A DNA stretch of 64,000 bases. Origin: CADEFX01 sp963806735. Its GTDB lineage: Bacteria > Pseudomonadota > Alphaproteobacteria > Rhizobiales > Hyphomicrobiaceae. Every line of letters begins with the position of its first letter. The first letter of the stretch is position 1. The DNA lies in NCBI GenBank assembly GCA_963806735.1, contig CAWEBE010000061.1, positions 17,578 through 81,577 of the forward strand. The letters are read 5' to 3'. The translations under genes were made by a program, and so were the position numbers. The notes beneath the pieces are model-generated. The model saw only the letters and a list, made by a program, of their open reading frames with translations. It was not told the DNA's origin and did not search any database. Positions 18,180-27,263 of this stretch are shown one piece after another.

Positions 18180-18767
18180 ATGGCATTCTTGAGACCCTCT
18201 CTCGTCCAGGAGCCGGTACCGCTCGTGCGCGGGGCCGGCTTGTGTCTGCGCCCGCCGCTGCAATCCGACTATTCGGCTTGGGCCGCGCTCAGAGCGGCCA
18301 GCCGCATGCACTTGGTGCCGTTCGAGCCGCAATGGTCGCACGATGAGCTGTCGCGACCGTCTTTCCGGCAGCGCCTGAGGCGTTACCAGAGCGACCTAAA
18401 AGACGACCTGGGCTATGCCCTGTTCATTTTTCGCGAGGTCGACGGCGAGCTGCTGGGCGGCGTCACCCTCTCGAATGTACGCCGCGGCGTGACGCAAGCT
18501 GCCGCGCTCGGCTACTGGATCGGCGCCCCCCACGCACATCGGGGGCACATGCGCGCGACGCTGTCGGTGCTACTGCCCTACGCCTTCGACGGTCTCAGGC
18601 TGCACCGCATCGAGGCGGCCTGCCTGCCGCATAACCAAGCCTCAATTCACGTGCTCGAGGGGGCGGGATTTCGGCACGAAGGGCTCGCACGGAGTTACCT
18701 CAAGATCAACGGCTCCTGGCAGGACCATGTCCTGTACGCGCTCGTCGATGAGGATCGGGCGCGATGA
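18180..18767 (+). CDS. GNAT acetyltransferase, RimJ/RimL-like
   Basis: A 195-residue acetyltransferase starting at ATG 18180. The sequence GLCLRPPLQSDYSAWAALRA opens the fold, and the acetyl-CoA region is ALGYWIGAPHAHRGHMRATL, followed by LHRIEAACLPHNQASIHVLE and GFRHEGLARSYLKINGSWQD, a typical RimJ ending. The family acetylates protein N-termini; this one's target is unknown. Its stop overlaps the start of the next gene (18764), so it is coupled to the GGDEF-EAL protein. Confidence 0.9.
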   Translation: MAFLRPSLVQEPVPLVRGAGLCLRPPLQSDYSAWAALRAASRMHLVPFEPQWSHDELSRPSFRQRLRRYQSDLKDDLGYALFIFREVDGELLGGVTLSNVRRGVTQAAALGYWIGAPHAHRGHMRATLSVLLPYAFDGLRLHRIEAACLPHNQASIHVLEGAGFRHEGLARSYLKINGSWQDHVLYALVDEDRAR

Positions 18768-21700
18768 AGCTCCGGCGCGCCAGACCTCCGGCCCGCGGGC
18801 CAACAGCGGCGATGGTGCGGGGCATCTCTTGGCACTGCGCGCTGTTGATGCTTGTGGTGCTTGCGCTCCTGTTCCCTGGCCGGGCGGCGCTGGCCCTCAC
18901 TCCGATCACCGTCGCGCCGGACCAGGATCGCATCGAGATCACGACGGTCGGCGAAGCCTACGAAGGCCGCGGCGACAATCTGCAGGTGGAAACGGCACCC
19001 GGATCCGACGGCATGACTGCGCGCATGTCTGTGCGCGCCACCACGCCGGGCACCAGTCCGAACTGGATCGTGTTCGCGCTGCGCAACGAAACCGACAAGC
19101 CCATGGAGCGCTGGCTCACCGCAGACCGTTACAATGTCGTGGGCTCGGGCGCCGTCTGGCCGGATCTCGATGCGCGCCGCATCGAGGCCGTTACGCCGTC
19201 GGTCGGCTTCCTCCCCGATCGGGTAAAGAGCGACCGCGCCGACATCTTTCGCCTGACCATCGAGCCGGGACAGACGATCACATATGTAGCCGAGCTTGCC
19301 TCCGACAGGTTCGCGCGTATCCATCTGTGGAAGGCGCTCGAGTACGAGCAGAAATCGCGCGACCGTCAGCTCTTCAATGGCATTCTGCTCGGCATCACAG
19401 GCATTCTGGCGGTGTTTCTGACCGCCGTGTTCGCCGCCAACCACAAGATCATTTTCCCAGCCGCTGCGCTGGTGACGTGGTGCGTTCTGGCGCTGCTGTG
19501 CGTCGACTTCGGTTTCTGGCACAAGCTGTTCCAGATGCGTCCGGAGGAGAACGCGCAATACCGTGCTGCGGCGGAAGCGTCGGTGGCTGCGGGGCTCGTG
19601 ATCTTTCTATTCACTTTCCTGCGCGTGAACCTGTGGCACGGGTTTGCGCGCATGCTGTTTGCAGTGTGGATCATGGCCCAGCTCGCCATCGTGGCGACGG
19701 CCGTTCTCGATCCGCGTCTGGCGGCAACCGTGGCGCGCTTGACGCTACCTGCCATCGGCGTTGTCGGCGGGTTGCTGACGCTGTTCCTGGCCATGCACGG
19801 CCTGGACCGGGCCCTGGCGATCCTGCCCACGTGGATCCTGTTCCTGGTGTGGCTGTTTGGTGCGGGCGTGACGGTGACCGGACGGCTTGCTGGCGAGGTG
19901 CCCGTTATCGGCCTGTTGGCAGGCCTCGTCTTCATTGTTGTCTTGATCGGGTTCACGGTTACCCAGTTCGCCTTCCGCTCCATTGAGCCACTCTACGGCG
20001 CGAGCCCGACCGAGCAGCAGTTGCGCTCGGCGGCGATCGAGAGTGCCGGAGTTGCGGTATGGGAGTGGACTGGCCGGCGCAACGAAATCCGCGTTGATCC
20101 CGCTGTCGAAGCAACCCTGGGCCTCAATGGGGGTGTGTTGTCGACCAAGATCGAAAACTTTCTCACCTATCTGCATCCTGCTGACAAGGAGCGCTTCCAG
20201 CTCATGCTGCAGTCGGCCGCGGCCAAGGAGCAAAGCAATCTGCGTCTGCAATTTCGCATACGGCATGCGGACAGCACCTATCGCTGGTTCGAGGTCGAGG
20301 GTGCGAGCGTACCCACGTCGGACCGCAGGTCGGTGCGCTGCGTCGGTCTTTTGCGCGATGTAACCGACGACAAACGGGCACAAGAACGCCTGATGCACGA
20401 TGCTGTGCACGACAGCCTGACGGGCTTGCCCAATCGCGAGTTGTTCCTCGACCGGTTAGGTGTCGCCCTGGTGCGGGCGAAGACCGAAAGCGATGTGCGG
20501 CCGGTCGTCATCTATTGCGACCTCGACAAGTTCAAGAGCGTCAACAGCTCGTTCGGCTTGGTGGTGGGCGACAGCCTCCTACTCACCGTGTCACGCCGGC
20601 TGTCGCGCACGCTGTCGCCGCAGGACACGCTCGCGCGCTTGGGCGGCGATCAGTTCGCCCTGTTTCTCACCGGACCCCAGGAGCCGCGCGAGTTGGCCAG
20701 GCTCGCCGAGCGGGTGCGCCAATCCTTGCGCTCGCCGATCCGGATCGCCGGGCAGGAAATTGTGCTTACGAGCTCCATCGGCGTCGCCGTTTACGACGGC
20801 TCGCAGGCGGCAGCACACGACCTGATGCGCGAGGCCGAGCTTGCCATGAGCCGGGCAAAGCGCAACGGTTCCGACCGCGTCGAGATCTTCAAGCGCGAGA
20901 TGCATGCCGACAAGGATCAGCGCATCGCCATCGAAAGCGAGCTGAGGCGGGCCATCGAGGCACGCCAGCTCCACGTGCTCTATCAGCCCATCATTGCGCT
21001 CTCGACGGAGGAGTTGGTCGGCTTCGAAGCCTTGGTACGCTGGGAGCACCCGAGGCTCGGCTCTTTGAGCCCGACGGAATTCGTGCCGATCGCAGAGGAA
21101 ACGGACCTGATCGTCAGGCTGGGCTCGTTCGTGCTCGGGCGCGCCGTGGCCGATATCGTGCGCTGGCAGAAGGAGCTGCCGCGTCCCGACGAGCCGTTGT
21201 TCATAAGCGTCAATGTGTCGAGCAGACAGCTCATCACGCCCGATCTCGTTCAAGAGATCCGACATGTGATCGGCCGCAACTCCCTGGCGCGGGGCTCGCT
21301 GCAACTCGAGGTGACGGAAAGCCTGGTCATGGAGAACCCCGAGCAGGCGACGCACATGCTCGAGCTGCTGAAGGATGCTGGAGCAGGCCTCGCGCTCGAC
21401 GATTTTGGCTCGGGCTATTCGTCGTTGTCCTATCTGCAGCGTTTCCCCTTCGACACCATCAAAATCGACCGCTCGCTCGTGCACGCAAGCGCTGGCGAGG
21501 GACCAGGCTCGGCCATCGTCCGCTCCGTGGTCGCGCTCGGCCACGAGCTCGGCAAGAAGGTGGTGGCTGAAGGTGTGGAGACGGCCGAGGACGCGGCCTT
21601 TCTGCGCTCGATCGGCTGCGAGCTCGCGCAAGGCTACTACTACGGCGAGCCGATGCCCGATCGCGATGTGCTGCACCTGCTGCGGCTTGTGCGCAAGGCC

Positions 21701-22456
21701 GATCGCCGCATGCGGCGGCGTGGTTGGGTGCGCGGGCAGGCCAAGAAGAAGACCGGTGACGGTGAGGCCGCTCCCCGGCCCAAGGCGCCGCCGATTGCTG
21801 CCGAGCGCAAGCCAGCGCCAGCACCGCCGTTGCAGGCGTACCGCCCCGGCGCCAACGGGCATGACAAGTCGCAGCCCGCTGTGGTGCGTACAGGACCACC
21901 ATCGCAACATGCCCAGCGCACGAGGTCACAGACCCAGCCGGTGACGCAGCCGCCGGTCGCTCCCGCAGCTCTGCAGAAGCGCATGCGCTCCGCGGCAGCA
22001 AACGCCCGTGCGCGGCTCGCCGGCCTTGCAGGCCAGGCGGCATTCCGGCCGCCCGAGCCGCCGCAGCCGTCACCCGAGGCATCCCTGCGAGCCAAGCCGA
22101 CGCCGCCGCTGCGCCATACGGAAGAGCCTTTGGAGCTCCCACGAATTGCGAGGCCTGCCGCCGGGTCTGCCTCGGGACGTCCCCCGCCGCTGCCGCACCA
22201 GATGCTGTCGTCCGACAAGCCGCGGATCGCAGCATCGCCGCAAGCTCAGGCGCAAGCGCGGGCGCGCGCTACGGCTCGCGCCAGAACGCAGCCGCCAAAT
22301 CTCGATGCACTGCCTCCGCAGATCAAAGCAAGCTTGGAGAAGCTCGCTGGCGGTCCCGTAAATTTGGAGCCGCCGGCGCCGCTGCTCGATGATCCGCCGC
22401 CCGCCGAGAACAGTGAGCGCAGCGGTGCGCTCGGCCGGCGCAAGCGCAACGCGTAG
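18764..22456 (+). CDS. Membrane PAS-GGDEF-EAL signalling protein
   Basis: A 1230-residue multidomain protein. In order: a signal helix (LLMLVVLALLFPGRAALAL), a periplasmic beta-rich domain (about 45-200), seven or eight transmembrane helices (about 205-415), a PAS domain (about 430-545), GGDEF (about 550-710), EAL (about 725-970) and a Pro/Ala/Arg-rich tail (about 985-1230). The GGDEF loop reads RLGGDQFALF, with Gln in place of the catalytic second Glu, so cyclase activity is doubtful. The EAL side looks complete: FEALVRW (about 755), SVNVSSRQ, LEVTES, DDFGSGYSS, IKIDRS, VVAEGVET. It is predicted to be mainly a c-di-GMP phosphodiesterase. The tail is unusually long and low in complexity. Confidence 0.92.
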   Translation: MKLRRARPPARGPTAAMVRGISWHCALLMLVVLALLFPGRAALALTPITVAPDQDRIEITTVGEAYEGRGDNLQVETAPGSDGMTARMSVRATTPGTSPNWIVFALRNETDKPMERWLTADRYNVVGSGAVWPDLDARRIEAVTPSVGFLPDRVKSDRADIFRLTIEPGQTITYVAELASDRFARIHLWKALEYEQKSRDRQLFNGILLGITGILAVFLTAVFAANHKIIFPAAALVTWCVLALLCVDFGFWHKLFQMRPEENAQYRAAAEASVAAGLVIFLFTFLRVNLWHGFARMLFAVWIMAQLAIVATAVLDPRLAATVARLTLPAIGVVGGLLTLFLAMHGLDRALAILPTWILFLVWLFGAGVTVTGRLAGEVPVIGLLAGLVFIVVLIGFTVTQFAFRSIEPLYGASPTEQQLRSAAIESAGVAVWEWTGRRNEIRVDPAVEATLGLNGGVLSTKIENFLTYLHPADKERFQLMLQSAAAKEQSNLRLQFRIRHADSTYRWFEVEGASVPTSDRRSVRCVGLLRDVTDDKRAQERLMHDAVHDSLTGLPNRELFLDRLGVALVRAKTESDVRPVVIYCDLDKFKSVNSSFGLVVGDSLLLTVSRRLSRTLSPQDTLARLGGDQFALFLTGPQEPRELARLAERVRQSLRSPIRIAGQEIVLTSSIGVAVYDGSQAAAHDLMREAELAMSRAKRNGSDRVEIFKREMHADKDQRIAIESELRRAIEARQLHVLYQPIIALSTEELVGFEALVRWEHPRLGSLSPTEFVPIAEETDLIVRLGSFVLGRAVADIVRWQKELPRPDEPLFISVNVSSRQLITPDLVQEIRHVIGRNSLARGSLQLEVTESLVMENPEQATHMLELLKDAGAGLALDDFGSGYSSLSYLQRFPFDTIKIDRSLVHASAGEGPGSAIVRSVVALGHELGKKVVAEGVETAEDAAFLRSIGCELAQGYYYGEPMPDRDVLHLLRLVRKADRRMRRRGWVRGQAKKKTGDGEAAPRPKAPPIAAERKPAPAPPLQAYRPGANGHDKSQPAVVRTGPPSQHAQRTRSQTQPVTQPPVAPAALQKRMRSAAANARARLAGLAGQAAFRPPEPPQPSPEASLRAKPTPPLRHTEEPLELPRIARPAAGSASGRPPPLPHQMLSSDKPRIAASPQAQAQARARATARARTQPPNLDALPPQIKASLEKLAGGPVNLEPPAPLLDDPPPAENSERSGALGRRKRNA

Positions 22457-22486
22457 TGTCACCGCGGTTGCGGCCGGTGCGCCAGG

Positions 22487-22617
22487 GCGCGATGGTTCCG
22501 TATAGAAGCATTGCCGCTTCCATATGAGGCGTGAACCGCACTCTGAACTCTGAGTGTAGTTAGGATCACACTCCAGATGGATCGCGGATGCGATTCCATC
22601 TGAAACGATCCTGTCCA
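22487..22617. repeat. Composite palindromic repeat, family B (two units)
   Basis: This copy has a degenerate first hairpin (TAGAAGCATTGCCGCTTCCA at about 22503-22522) and then a second unit (AGGATCACACTCCAGATGGA ... TCCATCTGAAACGATCCTG). It has the same order and spacing as the copy at 44719-44866 and is the less perfect of the two. It lies between the convergent GGDEF-EAL and YqgE genes, ending a few bases before the YqgE stop. Confidence 0.7.
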
Positions 22618-22620
22618 GGG

Positions 22621-23235
22621 TCAGGCGTGTCCGGCGTCGCTGACGAGATGGGAGGGATCGATACCGATCTTGAACAGGGCGCGATCGTACTTGAGCTCGA
22701 GATCAGGTCCGAAGATGAGATCTCGATCGGCCGGGCAGTGCAGCCATCCGTTAGCCTGTATTTCGACCTCGAGCTGCCCGGGAGCCCAGCCTGCATAGCC
22801 GAGCGCCAGAATCGCCTGCTCCGGACCCTTGCCGCCGGCCATGGCCTTGAGGATATCTATAGTGGCGGTGAGGCAGACGCTCTCGTCAATCTCTAGTGTC
22901 GAGTCCTCGGCGAAATAGTCAGCGCTATGCAGCACGAAGCCGCGCTCGCTGGAGACCGGCCCGCCCACGTGGACGTTCATGCGCAAGAGATCGGGCGGCA
23001 CGATCTCGTCGGCGTCGTCGCCGACGATGCCGAGCTGCTTCAGCAATCCGGTAAAGGAGATGTGCGAGGCGCGCTGGTTGACGATCAGCCCCATAGCGCC
23101 GTCGGACGAATGCGTACACAGATAGATAACCGAGCGCTGGAAGCGCTTGTCGGCCATGCCGGGCATGGCCAGCAGAAGCTGACCATCGAGGTAGCTGCTG
23201 CCCTGGGCCTTGCGCTGTCGGCGTGGCGTCTTCAT
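22621..23235 (-). CDS. YqgE/AlgH family protein (UPF0301)
   Basis: A 204-residue protein with the family signatures YLDGQLLLAMPGMADKRFQR, GAMGLIVNQ, VHVGGPVSSERGFVLHS and ILALGYAGWAPGQLEVEIQ. YqgE/AlgH proteins are conserved in proteobacteria and have no settled biochemical role. The N-terminal basic stretch (MKTPRRQRKAQGS) may be longer than the real start. Read towards the GGDEF-EAL gene, with repeat family B between the two stops. Confidence 0.93.
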   Translation of the reverse strand: MKTPRRQRKAQGSSYLDGQLLLAMPGMADKRFQRSVIYLCTHSSDGAMGLIVNQRASHISFTGLLKQLGIVGDDADEIVPPDLLRMNVHVGGPVSSERGFVLHSADYFAEDSTLEIDESVCLTATIDILKAMAGGKGPEQAILALGYAGWAPGQLEVEIQANGWLHCPADRDLIFGPDLELKYDRALFKIGIDPSHLVSDAGHA

Positions 23236-23376
23236 CTCCCAACACTACTCTCGGGCGCGTCGCCCTGTGAAGCGATGAAATGCGTGGGACGATGCCGCTA
23301 CGCGCCGGTTGGCAAGCAGCTACGGCAGCACTACATAGGCCGGTGCACGAAGACCCGAAGCCAGAGGCGGAACCTG

Positions 23377-24240
23377 ATGAACATTCCCAGTCGTTTGGCG
23401 GCCTTCGTCTTGATCGTACAGCTCTGCGTGCTGCCATTTGACGTTGCCGCGGCAGATCCGGCGCTCGCAACGGCATGGACCAGCGCCGAGAATTCGCGAG
23501 TGCGGCTCGTAGGTGGCCGTGCCGACGGGCCCGGCGCCCCGTTACGCCTGGTGGCTGGCGTCGAAATCGAGATTGCCGACGGCTGGAAGACTTATTGGCG
23601 CAATCCAGGCTCCTCCGGCGTGCCGCCGCGGGTCGACTGGTCGAAGTCCGTCAATCTCGCCAGTGCACGCCTGCTGTTCCCGGCACCTGTGCGTTTCGTG
23701 GACCGTGACGGCGATACCATCGGCTACAAAGATTATGTGGTGTTTCCCATCGAGCTTGTCGCGAAAGATGCCGCCAAGCCGGTGGAGCTGGAACTGTCGG
23801 TCGAGTATGGTATCTGCAAGGATATCTGCATCCCTGTAGAATTGAACCTCGCGCTGTCCGTGCCGCCCGGCGCTGCTCCGGTCCAGGCAGAGTCGCGTCT
23901 GGCGCGCGCCCTTGGACGCGTGCCGCGTCCTATGTCCGCCCGCGCTGCGGCGGATCCTGCTGTCACGAGCATCAAGCAGGAGCTGACGGGGGAAAAGCCG
24001 CGTGTCGTCATCGCGGCCTCGTTCCCCGCCGGTATCAAAGGTGCCGATCTCTTCGCCGAGGCGCCGGACGGGCTTTGGATCCCGTTGCCTAAGAAGACCA
24101 GTGTGGCATCGGACAATGCGCTCGTCTTTGAGATCGACCTGACGGATGGAGCCGACATCGCCGAGCTCAGGGGCAAGACGCTGCGCCTGACGCTGGTGAG
24201 CAACGATGGCCAGTCGGAGACCGCTTTCAAGATCGAGTGA
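23377..24240 (+). CDS. Periplasmic DsbD N-terminal-domain-like protein
   Basis: A 287-residue secreted protein. A signal peptide (LAAFVLIVQLCVLPFDVAAA) is followed by a domain resembling the N-terminal region of DsbD/ScsB: VAGVEIEIADGWKTYWRNPG, VVFPIELVAKDAAKPVELEL and two cysteines in YGICKDICIPVELNL (C-x3-C). No membrane or thioredoxin domain follows, so it is a stand-alone relative, as often found in alphaproteobacteria. A role in periplasmic thiol transfer or copper handling is inferred only. ATG 23377 fits the signal peptide. Confidence 0.8.
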   Translation: MNIPSRLAAFVLIVQLCVLPFDVAAADPALATAWTSAENSRVRLVGGRADGPGAPLRLVAGVEIEIADGWKTYWRNPGSSGVPPRVDWSKSVNLASARLLFPAPVRFVDRDGDTIGYKDYVVFPIELVAKDAAKPVELELSVEYGICKDICIPVELNLALSVPPGAAPVQAESRLARALGRVPRPMSARAAADPAVTSIKQELTGEKPRVVIAASFPAGIKGADLFAEAPDGLWIPLPKKTSVASDNALVFEIDLTDGADIAELRGKTLRLTLVSNDGQSETAFKIE

Positions 24241-24369
24241 CCTGCGGTAGCCACTCCTGAAGCCTTCGTGCTTGGCCGGTTGCATATAACCGGCTAAGTT
24301 CGCGCCACCCCACGTCTCACTGTCTCCTACGATTTCAAATGATTGTTCGCTTGCACGAGGAGTAGCTCA

Positions 24370-24867
24370 ATGGCGATCAAGGTTGGTGACAAGCTGCCGG
24401 ATGCGACCTTCATGACGATGTCGGCGGAAGGGCCGAAGCCGATGACGACGGCCGAATTTTTCGGCGGCAAGAAGGTGGCGCTGTTCGCGGTGCCGGGCGC
24501 CTATACGCCGACCTGCCACAAGCAGCACATGCCCGGGTTCGTGGAGCGCGCCGACGAGCTCAAGAAGAAAGGCTTCGATGCGGTTGCCTGCACGGCGGTC
24601 AACGACGTGTTCGTGCTCACCAACTGGAACAAGGATTCCAAGGCTGAAGGCAAGATCGTGATGCTGGCGGACGGCTCGGCCGATTTCGCCAAGAAGCTCG
24701 GCCTCGAAATCGACCTGACCGCGCGCGGTTTGGGCATGCGCTCACGCCGTTATGCGATGGCGGTCGACAACGGTGTGGTGACGATCCTCAACGTCGAGGA
24801 TGCGCCACCGAGCCACGAGAAGTCGAGTGCCGCCACGCTCTGCTCGATGATCGACAAGAGCCTCTGA
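24370..24867 (+). CDS. Peroxiredoxin (Prx5-like)
   Basis: A 165-residue atypical two-Cys peroxiredoxin. The peroxidatic Cys is in VPGAYTPTCHKQHMPGF (PxxxTxxC, about residue 48). The family regions TAVNDVFVLTNWNKD and RSRRYAMAVDNGVV are present, and a late Cys in ATLCSMIDKSL may be the resolving residue. It reduces peroxides with thioredoxin- or glutathione-type donors. ATG 24370 follows a GAGGAG ribosome site. A clear hairpin lies just past the stop. Confidence 0.95.
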   Translation: MAIKVGDKLPDATFMTMSAEGPKPMTTAEFFGGKKVALFAVPGAYTPTCHKQHMPGFVERADELKKKGFDAVACTAVNDVFVLTNWNKDSKAEGKIVMLADGSADFAKKLGLEIDLTARGLGMRSRRYAMAVDNGVVTILNVEDAPPSHEKSSAATLCSMIDKSL

Positions 24868-24889
24868 GACGATGCGCTGATTGAATGAA

Positions 24890-24919
24890 AGGCATCCCAC
24901 CTGACAGAGCGGGATGCCT
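24890..24919. terminator. Bidirectional stem-loop between convergent genes
   Basis: Perfect 9-bp arms AGGCATCCC (24890-24898) and GGGATGCCT (24911-24919) enclose a 12-nt loop. It lies between the peroxiredoxin stop and the stop of the leftward small gene, as expected for a shared terminator; T-tracts are weak on both sides. Confidence 0.65.
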
Positions 24920-24931
24920 CGCTCGAGGAGC

Positions 24932-25090
24932 CTAGCCCTTGGGCTTACAGGTGCGGGTCGCGGTGTCCCACATCTCGGTTGATTTGCAGTCCTGCGGACC
25001 TGTCGGAGTGGTGGTGGTCTGCGCGAGGACCGGCATGGCCAACGAGGTGAGCATGCCAGCCAATACTGTCACCGAGGCAAGCTTACGCAT
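24932..25090 (-). CDS. Small secreted protein, unknown
   Basis: A 52-residue product. A signal peptide (MRKLASVTVLAGMLTSLAMP...LAQ) precedes a short mature part with TTTTPTGPQDCKSTEMWDTA and a second Cys in RTCKPKG, so a single disulfide is possible. ATG 25090 is chosen because it opens a standard signal peptide; the frame extends upstream to 25141. An EcfG-like promoter lies about 95 nt upstream. I do not recognise a family. Confidence 0.6.
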   Translation of the reverse strand: MRKLASVTVLAGMLTSLAMPVLAQTTTTPTGPQDCKSTEMWDTATRTCKPKG

Positions 25091-25183
25091 GTGACTGTCT
25101 CCATGTTGCTTGCGGTACTCCCGCGGCGAGCACGAGGGCATCGTCGCAGCGTCGGACCTGCATGGTTCACGACCTGGGTGAGC

Positions 25184-25209
25184 AACGTGGTGCGTGATCG
25201 CTCAGTTCC
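25184..25209 (-). promoter_or_regulatory. EcfG-type general-stress promoter (minus strand)
   Basis: Read on the minus strand: GGAAC (25205-25209), 17-nt spacer, CGTT (25184-25187), matching the alphaproteobacterial EcfG consensus GGAAC-N16/17-CGTT. It would start transcription near 25175, some 85 nt before the small secreted protein gene. Confidence 0.55.
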
Positions 25210-25579
25210 GGGGAACTGATCACTTTTGTGGTCCCACTCGTCGACGAAAATGATTTGCAGTGGATCCGGCCCGATAAGGCCTCGGCAAAGAAGGCGGCGG
25301 CCTCGGGAGAGACCGCCGCAGGCCACGCAAAACCTCGAGGCTGTTCTTAGTCAGTGACAATACGTTGATGTGAGTCGGGGGCCTTTGCGGGGCTGGAATG
25401 CGGCGAAAATAAAAACGGCGGCCCCGGAGAAGTGAGGGACCGCCGCCGTCGTTGTTGCCCTAGAGGTTTGCTCGCAGATGCAACCTAAAGGCTTCGATGG
25501 TTCCGCCGCTAGCCTCAAGTTTGTGCGCCGCGTGACCAAACAATGAGCAGCAAACAGCGCCGCGAACGCAGGTTCAGAG

Positions 25580-25604
25580 GGAACTGATCCGCATTGTGCA
25601 CGTT
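25580..25604 (+). promoter_or_regulatory. EcfG-type general-stress promoter (plus strand)
   Basis: GGAAC (25580-25584), exactly 16 nt, CGTT (25601-25604): a full match to the EcfG consensus. The nearest downstream coding start is 25945, giving a leader over 330 nt. Alternatively it drives a short RNA ending at the hairpin at 25674-25713. Confidence 0.6.
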
Positions 25605-25673
25605 AGCGCAGTGCCGCCTGAATCTGGCTCCCCAGCCCAGTGCGTCCCAGCCAAGGATCACTGCTACGGCGGC

Positions 25674-25713
25674 AAGAGCGCCGGTCCACCCCGCCCGGAG
25701 GACCGGCGCTCTT
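25674..25713. terminator. Strong stem-loop, possible terminator of a short RNA
   Basis: Perfect 14-bp arms AAGAGCGCCGGTCC (25674-25687) and GGACCGGCGCTCTT (25700-25713) with a 12-nt loop. It lies about 70-100 nt after the EcfG-type promoter at 25580. No long T-run follows on the plus strand. Confidence 0.5.
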
Positions 25714-25944
25714 CAGGCCGCGTCAGTGCAATGCGCTAGGTCTTATCGCGAGCCTATAGATCGAGAAGCGGAAAGACAGGCCAGCCTGCTTCCGCGGATG
25801 TGGGAATGCCTCAGCTGGCACAGCGATCAAATCCGCCCCTGGGCACGCCCGTGCCGTAATTTCCGACGCTCACAATGTTACCGTTCACATGCTGTCCGGC
25901 CTCTCGGTCCGGCGGCGACAAAACAAATATCGGGAGGTTTCGCC

Positions 25945-27108
25945 ATGCAATACCGCATCTTGCGGGCAACCGGCTTTGCCGTCGGGTTGCTCGTGCTGCC
26001 AGCATTTGCACCTCAGGCCACAGCACAACTCGTATTGTCCGCCAACGATGGAAAGGCGGTGCTGGTTGATGGCGTCAACACGGTTCCCATTGACCCGAAG
26101 CCGGACAACGTCACCATCATCGATCTCGGCTCATCGCCGCCGAAAGTGGTGGCAGAGATCAAGGTGGCCACTAGTGTGGTCGGACCGCCATCCAGCGTCG
26201 CTGTCGCTCGCGACGAGTCCTTTGCGCTGGTGACCGCTGCCACCAAGATCGATCCTTCGGATTCGAAAAAGACTGCGCCTGACAACAAGGTCAGCGTTAT
26301 CGATCTCAAGGCCTCGCCGCCAGCCGTGATCGCAGTGGTCGAGTCGGGTGCCGGAGCAGCCGGCGTGGCATTGAACCCAGATGGCAACCTGGCGCTGGTG
26401 GCCAATCGCTCGGAAGGCACGGTGTCCGTCTTCACGATAGCCAACAAGGCGCTGACAGCGGTTGGCAAAGTGCAGCTCGGTGATGCCAAGTCTGGCCCGA
26501 GCGCGATTGCCTTCACGCCCGACGGCAAGACGGCACTGGTCACCCGTGACGGCGATAACAAGATTTCCGTGCTGAGCGTCGACGGCAGCAAAGTGGAGCA
26601 CGCCAAACGCGACGTTCACGCCGGTTTGAGACCTTATCCGCTCGACATCAGCAGTCAGGGCGACGTTGCCGCGGTCGCCAATATCGGCATTGGCGGCGGG
26701 GATGCCGATACTCTGAGCCTGATCAGTCTCAAAGGCGGTCCGGCGCGCGTGATCGATACCATCAGCGTCGGCCAAACTCCCGAGGGCCTCAAGATGTCGC
26801 CCGACGGTCAGTACGTCGCCGTCACCGTGATGAACGGCTCGAACAAACCCAAGAGCTCACCATTCTTCAACGACCACGGCCTGGTCCGGATCTACGCGGT
26901 GTCGGGCGGGAAGCTCGCCAAGGTGGCTGAGGCGAAGGTCGGTCACTGGTGCCAGGGCGCAGCCTGGAGCAAAGACAGCAAGACGGTGCTGGTCGGCTGT
27001 ATGGTCGAGAACGAGTTGCAGGCGTTCAGCTTCGACGGCAAGGAGTTGAAGCCGTCAGGCGCTATCAAAGTGGGTGCTGGCCCCGGTGGTATCGGCACGG
27101 CACGCTGA
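25945..27108 (+). CDS. Secreted YncE/YVTN-type beta-propeller protein
   Basis: A 387-residue protein. A signal peptide (ATGFAVGLLVLPAFAPQATA) is followed by repeated propeller blades with the pattern of 40-residue YVTN repeats: GVALNPDGNLALVANRSEGT, SAIAFTPDGKTALVTRDGDN, EGLKMSPDGQYVAVTVMNGS and WSKDSKTVLVGCMVENELQA. Such proteins are periplasmic binding or lactonase-like scaffolds; no catalytic residues can be assigned. ATG 25945 follows a GGGAGG ribosome site and begins the signal peptide; the open frame upstream reads as non-coding. Confidence 0.82.
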   Translation: MQYRILRATGFAVGLLVLPAFAPQATAQLVLSANDGKAVLVDGVNTVPIDPKPDNVTIIDLGSSPPKVVAEIKVATSVVGPPSSVAVARDESFALVTAATKIDPSDSKKTAPDNKVSVIDLKASPPAVIAVVESGAGAAGVALNPDGNLALVANRSEGTVSVFTIANKALTAVGKVQLGDAKSGPSAIAFTPDGKTALVTRDGDNKISVLSVDGSKVEHAKRDVHAGLRPYPLDISSQGDVAAVANIGIGGGDADTLSLISLKGGPARVIDTISVGQTPEGLKMSPDGQYVAVTVMNGSNKPKSSPFFNDHGLVRIYAVSGGKLAKVAEAKVGHWCQGAAWSKDSKTVLVGCMVENELQAFSFDGKELKPSGAIKVGAGPGGIGTAR

Positions 27109-27263
27109 TGCGACCGGCAAAGGATGGCGTCGAGCGTCAGCGTGACGCGTATCGCCTCGGCGTCATCCACGTTGCATTCTGATCTTATTGCAGCCTATCG
27201 CAGACAGTCTTGCGAGGTTGGATCATAATCGGCACGATCCCAACACTCACAAGGCGAACGCCC

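Larger units (their letters stand above)
25210..25944. other. Long gene-free region with hairpins
   Basis: About 735 bases without a convincing gene. Three GC-rich stem-loops stand out: 25287-25318, 25418-25455 (ACGGCGG paired with CCGCCGT) and 25674-25713. An EcfG-type promoter lies at 25580 on the plus strand. A GGAGG ribosome site near 25933 belongs to the beta-propeller gene. The region may carry a small regulatory RNA or a long leader. Confidence 0.5.

Noticed and set aside
23367..23394. GGAAC with CGTT downstream at the DsbD-like gene start
   Set aside because: The spacer is 18 nt and the site overlaps the start codon.
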